Assembly: GCF_042649925.1 (NCBI RefSeq)
Contig: NZ_JBHSAF010000001.1
Coordinates: forward strand, 186,001-250,000
DNA from: Pseudaeromonas sharmana
GTDB taxonomy: Bacteria > Pseudomonadota > Gammaproteobacteria > Enterobacterales > Aeromonadaceae
Length of the DNA: 64,000 nt
Direction of reading: 5' to 3'
This document shows positions 7,901 to 16,859 of this stretch, piece after piece; the first letter of the stretch is position 1, and each line of letters starts with the position of its first letter. The position numbers were made by a program, and so were the translations under genes. The notes beneath the pieces were generated by a model. That model saw nothing but the letters and a program-made list of their open reading frames with translations. It made no database searches and was not told where the DNA came from.

Positions 7901-9058
7901 ATGAACAACTTTACCTACTTCAACCCGACCCGTATCCACTTTGGCCAGGGGCAGATCGCCAAGCTGACCGAAGAGTTACCGGCCGAAGCCAAGGTGCTGA
8001 TCACCTATGGCGGCGGCAGTATCAAGAAAAATGGGGTGCTGAAACAGGTGCATGCCGCGCTGGCCGGCCGCCATTATGTCGAGTTCGGCGGCATCGAGGC
8101 CAATCCGCATTTCGAGACGCTGATGCAGGCGGTCGAGGTGGTGAAGGCCGAAAGCATCGACTATATCCTCGCTGTCGGTGGTGGCTCGGTCATCGATGGC
8201 AGCAAGTTCATCGCTGCCGCGGCCCGCTATGAGGGCGATGCCTGGGAAATCCTGCAGACCTATGGCAGCAAGATCCGCGATGCCGTGCCGCTGGGTACCG
8301 TACTGACGCTGGCCGCCACCGGCTCGGAGATGAACAACGGCGCCGTGATCACCAAGGCCGAAACCCAGGACAAGCTGTTCTTCTTCTCGCCGTTCGTGCA
8401 GCCGCGCTTTTCGATTCTGGATCCGGAGACCACCTATACCTTGCCGGCGCGCCAGATCGCCAACGGTGTGGTCGATGCCTATGTGCATACGCTGGAGCAG
8501 TACACTACCTATCCGGTGCAGGCCAAGGTGCAGGATCGCTTTGCCGAAGGGCTGCTGCGTACGCTGATCGAAGAGGGGCCGGCCGCGCTGGCGAATCCGC
8601 AGGATTATGATGTGCGTGCCAACCTGATGTGGACCGCCACCATGGCGCTGAACGGCACCTTGAGCACCGGCGTGCCGACCGACTGGGCAACCCATATGAT
8701 CGGCCATGAGCTGACCGGCCTGTATGGCCTGGATCACGCCCAGACGCTGGCCATCGTCCAGACGGCGGTGTGGAAGCACAAGCTGGCCGCCAAGCAAGCC
8801 AAGCTGGCGCAGTATGCCGAGCGGGTGTTTGATGTGCATGACGGCAGCGAAGCCGACAAGGCGCAAGCCGCCATTGCGCGTACCGAAGACTTCTTTACGG
8901 CGATGGGCAATCCGGTACGGTTGTCGGCCTATGGTCTGGGCGACGAGGTGATCGATGCCGTGGCTGCCAAACTGACGGCCCACGGCCACACTGCGCTCGG
9001 TGAACACGCCGACATCACCCCGGATGACGTCAAGCAAATCCTGCGTCTGGCGCTGTAA
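7901..9058 (+). CDS. yqhD: NADPH-dependent aldehyde reductase YqhD
   Basis: A 385-residue group III metal-dependent alcohol dehydrogenase. The cofactor motif GGGSVIDGSK and metal ligands (Asp and His in VVDAYVHTLE; His in GHELTGLYGLDHAQ) are visible. YqhD reduces short-chain and lipid-peroxidation aldehydes such as acrolein, glyoxal and malondialdehyde with NADPH. The N-terminus MNNFTYFNPTRIHFGQGQI matches the family and GGGGG lies 6-7 nt upstream of the ATG. Paired with a divergent yqhC-like regulator. Confidence 0.95.
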   Translation: MNNFTYFNPTRIHFGQGQIAKLTEELPAEAKVLITYGGGSIKKNGVLKQVHAALAGRHYVEFGGIEANPHFETLMQAVEVVKAESIDYILAVGGGSVIDGSKFIAAAARYEGDAWEILQTYGSKIRDAVPLGTVLTLAATGSEMNNGAVITKAETQDKLFFFSPFVQPRFSILDPETTYTLPARQIANGVVDAYVHTLEQYTTYPVQAKVQDRFAEGLLRTLIEEGPAALANPQDYDVRANLMWTATMALNGTLSTGVPTDWATHMIGHELTGLYGLDHAQTLAIVQTAVWKHKLAAKQAKLAQYAERVFDVHDGSEADKAQAAIARTEDFFTAMGNPVRLSAYGLGDEVIDAVAAKLTAHGHTALGEHADITPDDVKQILRLAL

Positions 9059-9081
9059 GCCGGCTCGCCACGCCAGAAACG

Positions 9082-9107
9082 ACAACGCCACCGTAAGGTG
9101 GCGTTGT
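9082..9107. terminator. hairpin after yqhD
   Basis: A perfect 11-bp stem ACAACGCCACC/GGTGGCGTTGT with a GTAA loop lies between the convergent yqhD and GFA-family genes. There is no long T-run on either side, so termination strength is uncertain. Confidence 0.5.
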
Positions 9108-9127
9108 GCTATCTGTGTCAGTGCGGT

Positions 9128-9529
9128 CTAGGCGGTAGGGCGCTCATTAAAGCAGGGCAGGCCGTCGTGGATATGATCCCATTGTGCTTTCGAGGCGACA
9201 AAGATGTGGGCCCCCGGGCCCTGCTCCAGCGGCGTGTCGAGCGAGCCCAGGCGCAGCACCATGATGCCGGTGCCGGGTCGCACACTGACCATCGGGCTGC
9301 CACACTGGCTGCAGAATCTACGGATCAGACCCGTTTCCGGGTTGTGGTAATCGCTCAGCAACGCCTCGCCGCGGGTGATGTGAAACGCTTCCGGGGCAAT
9401 CAGCGCATTGGCGGCATAGGCCGATCCACTGGCCTTGCGACAACGCTGGCAGTGACAGAAATAGCCCTTGCCGATCTCAGCGTCGAGGCGGTAGGCGACG
9501 GCACCACACAGACAACTTCCTTCGTACAT
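9128..9529 (-). CDS. GFA-family (CENP-V fold) zinc protein
   Basis: A 133-residue protein with the GFA zinc-site cysteines: SCLCGAVAYRL, CHCQRCRKASGSAY and FCSQCGSPM. The family is named for glutathione-dependent formaldehyde-activating enzyme, but most members have no proven reaction. Start MYEGSCLCG at 9529 is preferred because AGGAGA lies 6 nt upstream; 10 further in-frame codons exist. Converges on yqhD; the shared theme of aldehyde detoxification is suggestive only. The 295 bp to the next gene shows no other gene. Confidence 0.8.
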   Translation of the reverse strand: MYEGSCLCGAVAYRLDAEIGKGYFCHCQRCRKASGSAYAANALIAPEAFHITRGEALLSDYHNPETGLIRRFCSQCGSPMVSVRPGTGIMVLRLGSLDTPLEQGPGAHIFVASKAQWDHIHDGLPCFNERPTA

Positions 9530-9824
9530 CGCGATTCTCCTGGTCTGGTTGAGACGCACAGGGAGGGAGCCCCGGCGCTGGAGATCCAGTGTGCGCAGAC
9601 GGCGAGGAAAAGTAAACGCCGTCTCAACGGCTGCGCGAAGCCGCTGGTGGCGCCGGGTTTGAAACCTGTCTGTTCAATGTCTGTTTACTATCGCCGCGAC
9701 TACACTTGCTCTGGTACACCTCTGGCTGACAGGACGCCTCTGGACCTAGTCCGGCTTGGCCGAAAGGTGACAGAACGCTTGCTCGCGTGTCGTGCGCGCC
9801 CATTGACAAGAAAAGGGAATACCC

Positions 9825-10439
9825 ATGATGAAGACGATGCCCCTGCTGTTGACCCTGTCCCTGCTGGCCACCGCGCCGGCTCATGCCATTAACGCCAAAT
9901 ACCGCGAGCAGCTGGAACGTTCCGGCTGTACTCAGGTCAGCGAGCTGCAGGGCTGTGATATTCACAAGAGCAAGGCGGAAAATGCCAAGGCCGGCTTCGT
10001 GACCGACGCCACGCCGGCGGCGACTCAGGCCGCGCCAGCCCACGGCAAGGCCAGTTATCAGCAGCAGCTGGAGCGCTCCGGCTGCACCCAGGCCAGTGAG
10101 TTGCAGGGCTGTGATATCAGCAAGAGCAAGGCGGAAAACGCCAAGGCCGGCTTCACGACCACCTCGACCGCCCCGGCGGCCAGCACTGGCAGTCCCTATG
10201 CCGGCGAGTGGATCGCCACGTTTCCGCAGACTGGGGCGACGGTGGCCAAGATCCGCATTGATGCCAAGGATCAGGTCTGGGTCAACGGCAAGAAGGTCAA
10301 GGCGAAGAAGAGCGACGGCGGCCTGATGTTCCGCGACGGCATGGTCTCCTACTTCATTCAGGGCGATCGTCGCCTGCAGAATCAGGATTACTGGACCGAT
10401 ACCGATGCCGGCTCCAAGGGGCCCATCAACGCCCAGTGA
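9825..10439 (+). CDS. exported protein with duplicated Cys motif
   Basis: A 204-residue protein with a signal peptide (MMKTMPLLLTLSLLATAPAHA). Residues 26-58 and 78-110 are near-identical copies of a motif (QLERSGCTQ.SELQGCDI.KSKAENAKAGF), each with two cysteines, joined by Ala/Pro/Thr linkers. A C-terminal domain of about 75 residues follows (GEWIATFPQTGATVAKIRID...YFIQGDRR). No family is recognised. AGGGAA lies 5 nt before the first ATG; the second ATG, 3 nt on, is equally possible. Followed by a strong terminator. Confidence 0.7.
   Translation: MMKTMPLLLTLSLLATAPAHAINAKYREQLERSGCTQVSELQGCDIHKSKAENAKAGFVTDATPAATQAAPAHGKASYQQQLERSGCTQASELQGCDISKSKAENAKAGFTTTSTAPAASTGSPYAGEWIATFPQTGATVAKIRIDAKDQVWVNGKKVKAKKSDGGLMFRDGMVSYFIQGDRRLQNQDYWTDTDAGSKGPINAQ
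9900..10154 (+). repeat. intragenic duplication, two 99-bp copies
   Basis: 9900-9998 and 10056-10154 encode the two copies of the Cys motif in the exported protein, offset by 156 bp (52 codons). Most differences are third-position changes, which suggests an older duplication kept by selection on the protein. Confidence 0.85.
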
Positions 10440-10466
10440 GCGTTGCCCTGATTGTCTGAATCCGCA

Positions 10467-10496
10467 TCGCCCTGCTCTGCAGGGCGATTTTTTTGC
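10467..10496 (+). terminator. Rho-independent terminator
   Basis: The stem ATCGCCCTG/CAGGGCGAT (10467-10475 with 10481-10489) with a 5-nt loop is followed by a run of seven T. It ends the exported-protein gene, just before the convergent transporter gene's stop at 10499. Confidence 0.85.
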
Positions 10497-10498
10497 CA

Positions 10499-11785
10499 TC
10501 AGCGCGGGATATCCACCTCGGCCTCATCTTCCTGATGACCGGTAATCGGTTCGCTGTCTGGAGTGCGAGGATCCAGCTCACCCGCCAGCGGGGTATTGGC
10601 TGCCATCGGCATATAGCTCTGCTGGTTGTCGGCCGAAACCGGCAGGCGCTGCTTCTGGCGCCAGAACAGGAATAAGGCCAGGGCACCGCCGCACGTGGCA
10701 AAGTAGACAAACAGCGCGGCCGTACTGGTGTACTGCATCGCTTGCGAGGCGAGCAGCGGCCCGGTCATGGAGCCGAGGCTATAGGCCAGCAGCATGCCCT
10801 GATTGGCGCTGACCATCTGCTCAGGTGTCAGTTCGTCGCACGCCTGGCTCAGACTGATGGGATAGAGCGAAAACGCCAGGCCACCAAACAGAAAGATGAT
10901 GCTGGCGCGCAGTGTGCTCCACGGCAACTGGCTGGCCAGCAGCATCAGCAGACTCAACAGCAGCAGACCAATACCCAGGGCGGCCAGAATCCGTCGGCGG
11001 TCGACCCGATCTGACAGCCGGCCCAGCGGGTATTGCAACAACATGCCGCCGAGGATCACCAGCGCCATCAGGTTGGCCACCGCCTCTAGGGCGCGACCGT
11101 TGGCGGCAAAGTAGAGCGGCAAGAGACCATAAACGCCCCCCAGAATCAGACCTGAGGCGAAGCAGCTGCCAACCGCCGACGGTGTCAGCCGCGCCAGCGA
11201 CAGCAGACTGATGTTTCGTCCGGATTCGGTTTGTGGCAAGGGGACCCGGGTCAGCGCCAGGGGGAGTACCGACAGCGAGGCACTGATGGCCGCCAGCGCA
11301 AACGGCGATAACTGTAACGGATCGATATAACGCAGCAGCCACTGGCCGGCAGCCAGGCCGCCGTAGAGCAGGATCATGTACACCGCCAGCAGCCGGCCGC
11401 GGGTCGCCGCTGAGCTGGAAACCAGCATCCAGGACTCGATGACGACAAACAGACCGCCGGTGGCAAAGCCGCCGAGCAGACGCAGACCGCTCCAGATGGC
11501 CGGATCGACCAACAGGCCGTGACATAGCGCCAGCACCGCCAGCAACGAGGCATAAGCGGCGTAGGCGCGGATATGGCCGATGCGACGGATCAGGCGCACA
11601 TTGACGAAGGCACCGATCACCAGACCGGCAAAATAGGCACTGCTGACTAGCCCAATCCAGCCGGCGGCGACCCCTTCGGCATTCAGACGCAGCGTCAGCA
11701 GGGTTGACAGCAGACCATGGCCAACGATGAAAATCAGCAGGCTGAGCAGCGGGGAGAGGACGGTCGGCGGGATAAAAGCCAGCAT
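10499..11785 (-). CDS. MFS transporter, YcaD-like
   Basis: A 428-residue protein with about 12 hydrophobic helices and the MFS loop signature GRLSDRVDRRR between the two halves. The order of motifs (GLVSSAYFAGLVIGA, VVIESWMLVSSSAATRGRLLAVYM, YPISLSQACDELTPEQMV) resembles E. coli YcaD, an uncharacterised inner-membrane transporter. A polar tail of about 45 residues follows the last helix. AAGGAGC precedes the start. Substrate unknown. Confidence 0.8.
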   Translation of the reverse strand: MLAFIPPTVLSPLLSLLIFIVGHGLLSTLLTLRLNAEGVAAGWIGLVSSAYFAGLVIGAFVNVRLIRRIGHIRAYAAYASLLAVLALCHGLLVDPAIWSGLRLLGGFATGGLFVVIESWMLVSSSAATRGRLLAVYMILLYGGLAAGQWLLRYIDPLQLSPFALAAISASLSVLPLALTRVPLPQTESGRNISLLSLARLTPSAVGSCFASGLILGGVYGLLPLYFAANGRALEAVANLMALVILGGMLLQYPLGRLSDRVDRRRILAALGIGLLLLSLLMLLASQLPWSTLRASIIFLFGGLAFSLYPISLSQACDELTPEQMVSANQGMLLAYSLGSMTGPLLASQAMQYTSTAALFVYFATCGGALALFLFWRQKQRLPVSADNQQSYMPMAANTPLAGELDPRTPDSEPITGHQEDEAEVDIPR

Positions 11786-11882
11786 CGAAGGCTCCTTCTG
11801 GTAACGGCAACAGATGGACGGTGCAGGGCAGGCGCCTGCAGGGAGACCTTATTACATTTACCGTCCGAGCACAAAACGTTGC

Positions 11883-12791
11883 TTAAACAGAGAGCAGGGG
11901 GGGCCGCTGGTCGTTCAATAGCGCGATGAAGTGGCGTGCCGGAGCGCTGAGTTCGCGGTGGCGAGCCCAGACCAGCCACATCTCGGAGATAGCATCATCC
12001 TCCTCCAGTGGTAGCCAGCTCAGCTCGTCCAGCTGCAAACGCCGGTACGACGCAGGCAGCAGCGAGACGCCAAGCCCGGCAGCCACCAAACCGAGAATGG
12101 TCATCGCTTCACCGACCTCCTGTGTCACATAGGGGCGGATAGCATAGCGGCGCAGCAGGCCGAGAATATCGTCATACAGCCCGGTGCCGGCTTGCGGATC
12201 GAAGAAGACGAACGGCTCGTTTGCCAGCTCCCGCAGGCTGATGCGTGAGCGCTTGGCCAGCGGATGACGCTGGTGCACCAGCGCCAGCAGCGGCTCGCGC
12301 AGGGCAACCTGCCAGCACAGCGTCTCCGGCAGCGGCGTGTTGCGCATCAGCCCCAGATCCAGGGTTCCATCCCCCAGTGGGCCTATCTGCTCACGAGTGT
12401 GACTCTCGACGGTCTGAATATGCACGTCCGGGTAGCGCTGGCGATAACGCGACAGCGCCTCGGAGACGATACGAATAAACGGGGCCGAGGCGGTCAGACC
12501 GAGACGCAACTCGCCGGTCTCGCCCTGATGCAAGCGGGCGGCACGGGTGGCTGCGATCTCGACCTGGGCCAGCACCTGTCGTGCATCGACCAGGAACTGG
12601 CTACCGGCTGCTGTCAGGCTGACGCTGCGGTTAGTGCGTGCTAGCAGACGGGCGCCAATCTGTTCCTCCAGTGCCTGGATCTGCTGGCTCAATGGCGGCT
12701 GGGAGATGTTCAGACGCGCCGCGGCGCGGCCAAAGTGCAACTCTTCGGCAACGGCGATGAAGTAACGCAGGTGACGCAGCTCGATATTCAT
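11883..12791 (-). CDS. ynfL: LysR-family regulator, YnfL-like
   Basis: A 302-residue LysR-type regulator: helix-turn-helix at residues 1-60 (LRHLRYFIAVAEELHFGRAAARLNISQPPLSQQIQALEE) and a periplasmic-binding-protein-like effector domain (LRLGLTASAPFIRIVSEAL...). The N-terminus resembles the BenM/CatM subgroup. It is divergent from an MFS gene over 123 bp, matching the E. coli ynfL/ynfM pair. It probably controls that transporter and itself; its inducer is unknown. Confidence 0.8.
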   Translation of the reverse strand: MNIELRHLRYFIAVAEELHFGRAAARLNISQPPLSQQIQALEEQIGARLLARTNRSVSLTAAGSQFLVDARQVLAQVEIAATRAARLHQGETGELRLGLTASAPFIRIVSEALSRYRQRYPDVHIQTVESHTREQIGPLGDGTLDLGLMRNTPLPETLCWQVALREPLLALVHQRHPLAKRSRISLRELANEPFVFFDPQAGTGLYDDILGLLRRYAIRPYVTQEVGEAMTILGLVAAGLGVSLLPASYRRLQLDELSWLPLEEDDAISEMWLVWARHRELSAPARHFIALLNDQRPPLLSV

Positions 12792-12813
12792 ATCTATAGC
12801 GTATCAATTCAGA

Positions 12814-12840
12814 CTATTAATATATTGGACGAAATAATAG
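12814..12840. promoter_or_regulatory. dyad between ynfL and ynfM
   Basis: CTATTA (12814-12819) and TAATAG (12835-12840) form an inverted repeat in the AT-rich centre of the divergent promoter region, where a LysR operator would be expected. Assignment rests on position and symmetry only. Confidence 0.3.
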
Positions 12841-12914
12841 CGGCTTTTTACCCTGACGCCAGGCTTTCCCCGTTGCCGTTGTCTCACGGGCCATGTCATT
12901 GCAAGGAAACTGTT

Positions 12915-14195
12915 GTGCGTCCTCAGTCTGTTGTCTCTGCTGCTCCGCTGATCACGACCGCGCGGCCCTCAGCGGCTGACTTGTTGCACACCACCCCGGT
13001 GAGTGCTCACTCAGCCGTTTACATCCAGCGTGGTAGCCGTGACTTCTGGCGAGTCACGCTGGCGCTGTTTGCCGCCGGTTTTGCTACCTTTGCGCTGCTG
13101 TACTGCGTGCAGCCGATTCTGCCGGTGCTCTCCCATGCCTTTGCCATCTCGCCGGCGACCAGCAGCCTGTCACTCTCCGGAGCCACCGTCATGCTGGCGC
13201 TGGGGCTGCTGGTCAGCGGGCCGCTTTCCGATGCCTTCGGCCGCAAGAATGTGATGGTGACGGCGCTGCTGCTGGCGTCATTGTGTACCCTGATTGCGGC
13301 GCGGATGCAGAGCTGGCATGGCATCTTGCTGCTGCGCATGTTGACGGGGCTGGCCTTGAGCGGGGTCGCCGCCGTGGCCATGAGCTATCTGGCCGAAGAG
13401 ATCCACCCCTCGCAAGTGGCCTTTGCCATGGGGCTCTACATCAGCGGCAACTCCATCGGTGGCATGAGCGGCCGCCTGATCTGTGGCGTACTGACCGATG
13501 GTTATGGCTGGCGTGTCGCTCTGACCGCCATCGGCTGTTGCGCCTTGGCCTCCGCCCTGCTGTTCTGGAGGATACTGCCCGCTTCGCGCCACTTCCGGCC
13601 GCTGTCGCTGCGGCCGCGATCCTTGCTGCTCTCCTTGCATCTGCACTGGCGGGACGCCGCGCTACCCTGGCTGTTTGTCGAAGGGTTCCTGCTGATGGGG
13701 GCCTTCGTCACCCTGTTCAACTACATCGGCTACCGCCTGATGGCCTCGCCCTGGCACTTAAGCCAGGCACTGGTCGGTCTGCTCTCCGTGGTCTACCTGA
13801 CAGGGACCTTCAGCTCGCCCAAGGCCGGGTTGATGACCGCACGCTTTGGTCGCGCCCCTGTGCTGATCGGTTTTCTCGGGCTGATGCTGGTGGGGCTGCT
13901 GCTGACGCTATTGCAGGCGTTGTGGCTGATTGTCCTCGGCCTGCTGCTGTTTGCCGCCGGCTTCTTTGCCGCGCACTCGGTGGCCAGCAGCTGGATTGGC
14001 CCGCGGGCGCGCCGTGCCAAGGGGCAGGCTTCAGCACTCTATCTCTTCTGCTACTACCTGGGCTCCAGTGTGGCCGGCACTATCGGCGGCCTGTTCTGGC
14101 ACTCGTTTGGCTGGCTTGGCGTCGGCGGCTTTATCGCCGCCCTGCTGAGCCTGGCCCTCATCGTCGGCTGGCAATTGCAGCGCAGGGTGGGGTGA
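12915..14195 (+). CDS. ynfM: MFS transporter, YnfM-like
   Basis: A 426-residue MFS permease if begun at the GTG at 12915, which has AAGGAAA about 5 nt upstream; the longer frame from 12735 runs into the divergent regulator and is unlikely. Helices are clear, with the family motifs LSDAFGRKNVM and GGMSGRLICGVLTDGYGWR. E. coli YnfM is of similar length (about 417 residues) and is also divergent from a LysR gene; its relatives are linked to drug or sugar efflux. About 45 polar residues precede the first helix. Ends at a strong terminator. Confidence 0.8.
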   Translation: MRPQSVVSAAPLITTARPSAADLLHTTPVSAHSAVYIQRGSRDFWRVTLALFAAGFATFALLYCVQPILPVLSHAFAISPATSSLSLSGATVMLALGLLVSGPLSDAFGRKNVMVTALLLASLCTLIAARMQSWHGILLLRMLTGLALSGVAAVAMSYLAEEIHPSQVAFAMGLYISGNSIGGMSGRLICGVLTDGYGWRVALTAIGCCALASALLFWRILPASRHFRPLSLRPRSLLLSLHLHWRDAALPWLFVEGFLLMGAFVTLFNYIGYRLMASPWHLSQALVGLLSVVYLTGTFSSPKAGLMTARFGRAPVLIGFLGLMLVGLLLTLLQALWLIVLGLLLFAAGFFAAHSVASSWIGPRARRAKGQASALYLFCYYLGSSVAGTIGGLFWHSFGWLGVGGFIAALLSLALIVGWQLQRRVG

Positions 14196-14221
14196 GGGCG
14201 GGATGAGGTTGCCGCTCCAAG

Positions 14222-14247
14222 GCGGGCAGATTGTTCTGCCCGCTTTT
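14222..14247 (+). terminator. Rho-independent terminator
   Basis: The stem GCGGGCAGA/TCTGCCCGC with a TTGT loop and TTTT tail lies just after the ynfM-like gene. Confidence 0.8.
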
Positions 14248-14268
14248 GTTCCCGCCACTAGCACTCAC

Positions 14269-15234
14269 TTAGCGGATGATATGCCGCCGGTTGGTGACAT
14301 CCGTGACAGAGACTCGGCCGCTTTGAATCGACTCGAACAGGTGCTCGAATACCTTGCCCGGTTTGCCCTGTTCATCCTCCAGAAAATAGGAGTGGCCCTT
14401 GGGATTGTCATAGCGGTTGTTGAGATCATCGCAATCGATGGCGTAGACATTCGATGGCATCTTCTCCATCGATTCGGGGCCGGTGTGGCCTAAGCGGCGC
14501 GAGGCGACCTTGTTTTTCAGGTTGGAGATCTTGCTGGCGCGCAGTGCCAGATCGTCCGAGGCGTAGTAGACGCTGACATTGCGTGATGCCTGACAGATCA
14601 GGCGGCCATCCTGATCGGCCTCCAGCGACTCATTAACGATGTCCGCCGCCATCAGAATGGTGTTGCGAAACAGCAGTGGCACGCCGTTGGCCAGATAATC
14701 CTTGTTCCAGACGCGCAGTGTCTCGCGCAGCACGCGGTTACCCATCGAGTGAGCCAGCAGGTTGATTCGTTTCAGGCATGGTACCGCCTCCTGCGTCGGT
14801 GACTCGCGCCACTGCATGAAGAACTGTAGCGCCCGGCCGAAGGCGTGGGCACTCATATCGGCGGAAGCCTGATCGTCCCAGTAGTCCTTGACGATGCCCG
14901 CATCGTCATCACAAGGCCAGATCACCGGAATCACCTCGACTAGCCCCTGCTCCTTGCTATCGAACAGCGCCTGAAGTTTCTGGGTTCGCGGAAAAATATC
15001 CGGCTCCGGCAGATTGGAGAAACCGTGAATAAAAAGCAGGATCTGCTGCGCTTTGAGTTGCTTGATGCGGCCAAGCCACTGCTGTGATCCCAGCTCGATA
15101 TAGTGGTCCTTGCCGAGTCGCTCACAGCAGTAGATGGAATTTGACGGGGCGTTTTTTTGCAGATCGAACGCAAAAGGCCGGTCGATTATCGTCTGAATGT
15201 CGCCTTGCGGCTCGCGGTTGGTAATAAATAACAT
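14269..15234 (-). CDS. alpha/beta hydrolase, DUF900 type
   Basis: A 321-residue protein from MLFITNREP at 15234 (GGAG 6 nt upstream). The oxyanion segment ILLFIHGFSN and nucleophile elbow LLAHSMGNRVL (Ser in A-H-S-M-G) are typical of the DUF900 alpha/beta hydrolases. No signal peptide is present, so it is cytoplasmic. Substrate unknown; lipase or esterase activity is possible. It stands alone between two terminated units. Confidence 0.75.
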   Translation of the reverse strand: MLFITNREPQGDIQTIIDRPFAFDLQKNAPSNSIYCCERLGKDHYIELGSQQWLGRIKQLKAQQILLFIHGFSNLPEPDIFPRTQKLQALFDSKEQGLVEVIPVIWPCDDDAGIVKDYWDDQASADMSAHAFGRALQFFMQWRESPTQEAVPCLKRINLLAHSMGNRVLRETLRVWNKDYLANGVPLLFRNTILMAADIVNESLEADQDGRLICQASRNVSVYYASDDLALRASKISNLKNKVASRRLGHTGPESMEKMPSNVYAIDCDDLNNRYDNPKGHSYFLEDEQGKPGKVFEHLFESIQSGRVSVTDVTNRRHIIR

Positions 15235-15574
15235 GATGTGCTCCAGATCTTCTGATCGCGGGTGCCATGTGCACGCGGTAACTGATGGCAGCAACAAACC
15301 GGGACGACGATGGCGCCAATGGTGGTGGGACGCGTTGCCGCATGATCAACCGTGGACCACAACAGTCAGATATGGCGAATTTTGGCGTCGCTTTGCGTAG
15401 AACAAATGGCTATAAACAGCGGCGCTATGCCGCATGAAATGACGATAAAAAATCATGCCCTGACAGATAGCGAGCCGATGGCGGTTTATTTCACCGAGCG
15501 GGTGCGTCGTGACGATGGGCTGCTCACGCTATAAGTCCGCCTGCAGCGCCAGCGCGAGTGGTTTTGACGCTGCT
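15235..15574. other. 340-bp intergenic region
   Basis: Lies between the start of the DUF900 hydrolase gene and the stop of the phosphatase gene, both on the minus strand, so it should hold the hydrolase promoter. A plus-strand frame of up to 60 codons (15352-15534) has no ribosome site and no recognisable protein; nothing else was seen. Confidence 0.5.
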
Positions 15575-16294
15575 TTAAGCGCGCTGCTGATGGTAATAGG
15601 CGACCAGGGTTTGCATCTGTGGCAGCGTCTGCACCATCAGATCGTTGCGACAGGCGCGCAGCCCCTGGACGATCTGCGCCAGGGTTAACTGCGGGCAGCA
15701 CGATACGGCCCGCGCGGCCAACAACAGGCCGCTACGGCCGACTCCGGCGCGACAATGCACCAACGGCAGTCCGCTTGCCGGCAGCAGCCGTAGCAGCGCG
15801 GACAGCACCGGCAGCGGCACCGTCTCGCGGTCAATCCAGTGCACGACATGCAGCGCCTCCAGCACATAGTCGCGATCCGGCCACTGCAGCTGTAGTCGGT
15901 AGCGCCGTGCGGTTACTCCCGCGCCGAGCGCGAAACTGGCATCCAGGCTGGCGGTGGTCATCAGCCCGGGATAGTGATGCCGACTGCGAAAGTAGGCTGG
16001 CAGCCGGTGCTGATGCAGGTCCAGCTCGCTGGCCAGCACGACCAGCTGCTCCACCTGCTGTTCGGCCAGCAGCTGCAGAAACGTGGGCAGTTGCGCCGGT
16101 TTTGGATACTGGGCCGCCAGGCCCAGGAGACTGCCAGCCAGTTGCATGCGGTTGGCATTCAAGGTGGGATGCAGCAGCGTGGTGCGGCAGGGCAATACGT
16201 CGGCAAAGCGATCTCGTGCCGCATCAAACGCCAGCAGCTCGGCGTTGCCGCCGAGTGCCATCAGGGTGTGCGCTTCGGCCCAATAGGCATCCAT
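15575..16294 (-). CDS. cytoplasmic tyrosine-phosphatase-family protein
   Basis: A 239-residue protein with the cysteine-phosphatase P-loop HCRAGVGRSG (HCX5RSG) near residue 180 and an upstream segment VVHWIDRETVPLPVLSALLRLL that resembles the general-acid region of classical protein tyrosine phosphatases (YopH/PTP type). No signal peptide is visible. It probably dephosphorylates phosphotyrosine; the partner kinase is not in the window. It is unlike the exported phosphatase at 4932-6191 in sequence and location. Confidence 0.75.
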   Translation of the reverse strand: MDAYWAEAHTLMALGGNAELLAFDAARDRFADVLPCRTTLLHPTLNANRMQLAGSLLGLAAQYPKPAQLPTFLQLLAEQQVEQLVVLASELDLHQHRLPAYFRSRHHYPGLMTTASLDASFALGAGVTARRYRLQLQWPDRDYVLEALHVVHWIDRETVPLPVLSALLRLLPASGLPLVHCRAGVGRSGLLLAARAVSCCPQLTLAQIVQGLRACRNDLMVQTLPQMQTLVAYYHQQRA

Positions 16295-16380
16295 CTGCTG
16301 TCTCCTGACGGGTTAACCCGCAAAGTTGTGTTGCCTGCAGGCAGTGACGGCGTAATCTGACGCTGAGCGCGGAGGTGAAC

Positions 16381-16746
16381 ATGAGTCAGCTGATAGATCA
16401 GATTGCCGAACGCCATATCGCTGCGGCGCAGCGTGATGGCCAGTTCGACCAGCTTGCCGGTGCCGGTGCACCGCTGGCGCTGGAGGATGACAGCCTGGTG
16501 CCTGAGGCGCTGCGAGCCGGTTATCGTTTGTTGAAAAATGCCGGTTATATCCCGCCTGAGCTGGTGCAGCGGCGCGAGCTGTTGCAGTTGTGCGATCTGC
16601 TGGGACAGTGTGCCAGCGACAGTCCGCAGCAGCAGGCGTTGTGGCGGCGTTTGCGCCAGCTGGAGTTGCAGTTGCGCATCAAAGGTCACGATACGGCTTT
16701 TATCCAGCACTATCTGCAGAGCCTGGCGGGCCAGACGCAGCCGTGA
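16381..16746 (+). CDS. DUF1992 protein (DnaJ-C28-like domain)
   Basis: A 121-residue protein. IDQIAERHIAAAQRDGQFDQLAGAGAPLALEDDSLVPEALRAGYRLLKNAGYIPPEL is the DUF1992 signature, shared with bacterial YhdN and the C-terminal part of eukaryotic DNAJC28. No biochemical role is established. The start at 16381 is preferred over an in-frame GTG at 16375 because GGAGG lies 5 nt upstream of the ATG. Confidence 0.85.
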   Translation: MSQLIDQIAERHIAAAQRDGQFDQLAGAGAPLALEDDSLVPEALRAGYRLLKNAGYIPPELVQRRELLQLCDLLGQCASDSPQQQALWRRLRQLELQLRIKGHDTAFIQHYLQSLAGQTQP

Positions 16747-16859
16747 GGCGCGGCCAGCCAGAACAGGCCCCGCCAGCCGTGTTGCCGGCGCCTGATGGAA
16801 TGGCATGTGATGTCTGGCAAGGGGATGCCGTGGCGTTCCCCCCTGCTGCGGTGCTGTGT

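Noticed and set aside
12735..12914. N-terminal extension of the YnfM-like transporter
   Set aside because: It overlaps the divergent regulator gene, and a GTG with a ribosome site lies at 12915.
15352..15534. A 60-codon plus-strand frame between the DUF900 and phosphatase genes
   Set aside because: No ribosome site before any of its ATGs and no recognisable protein features.
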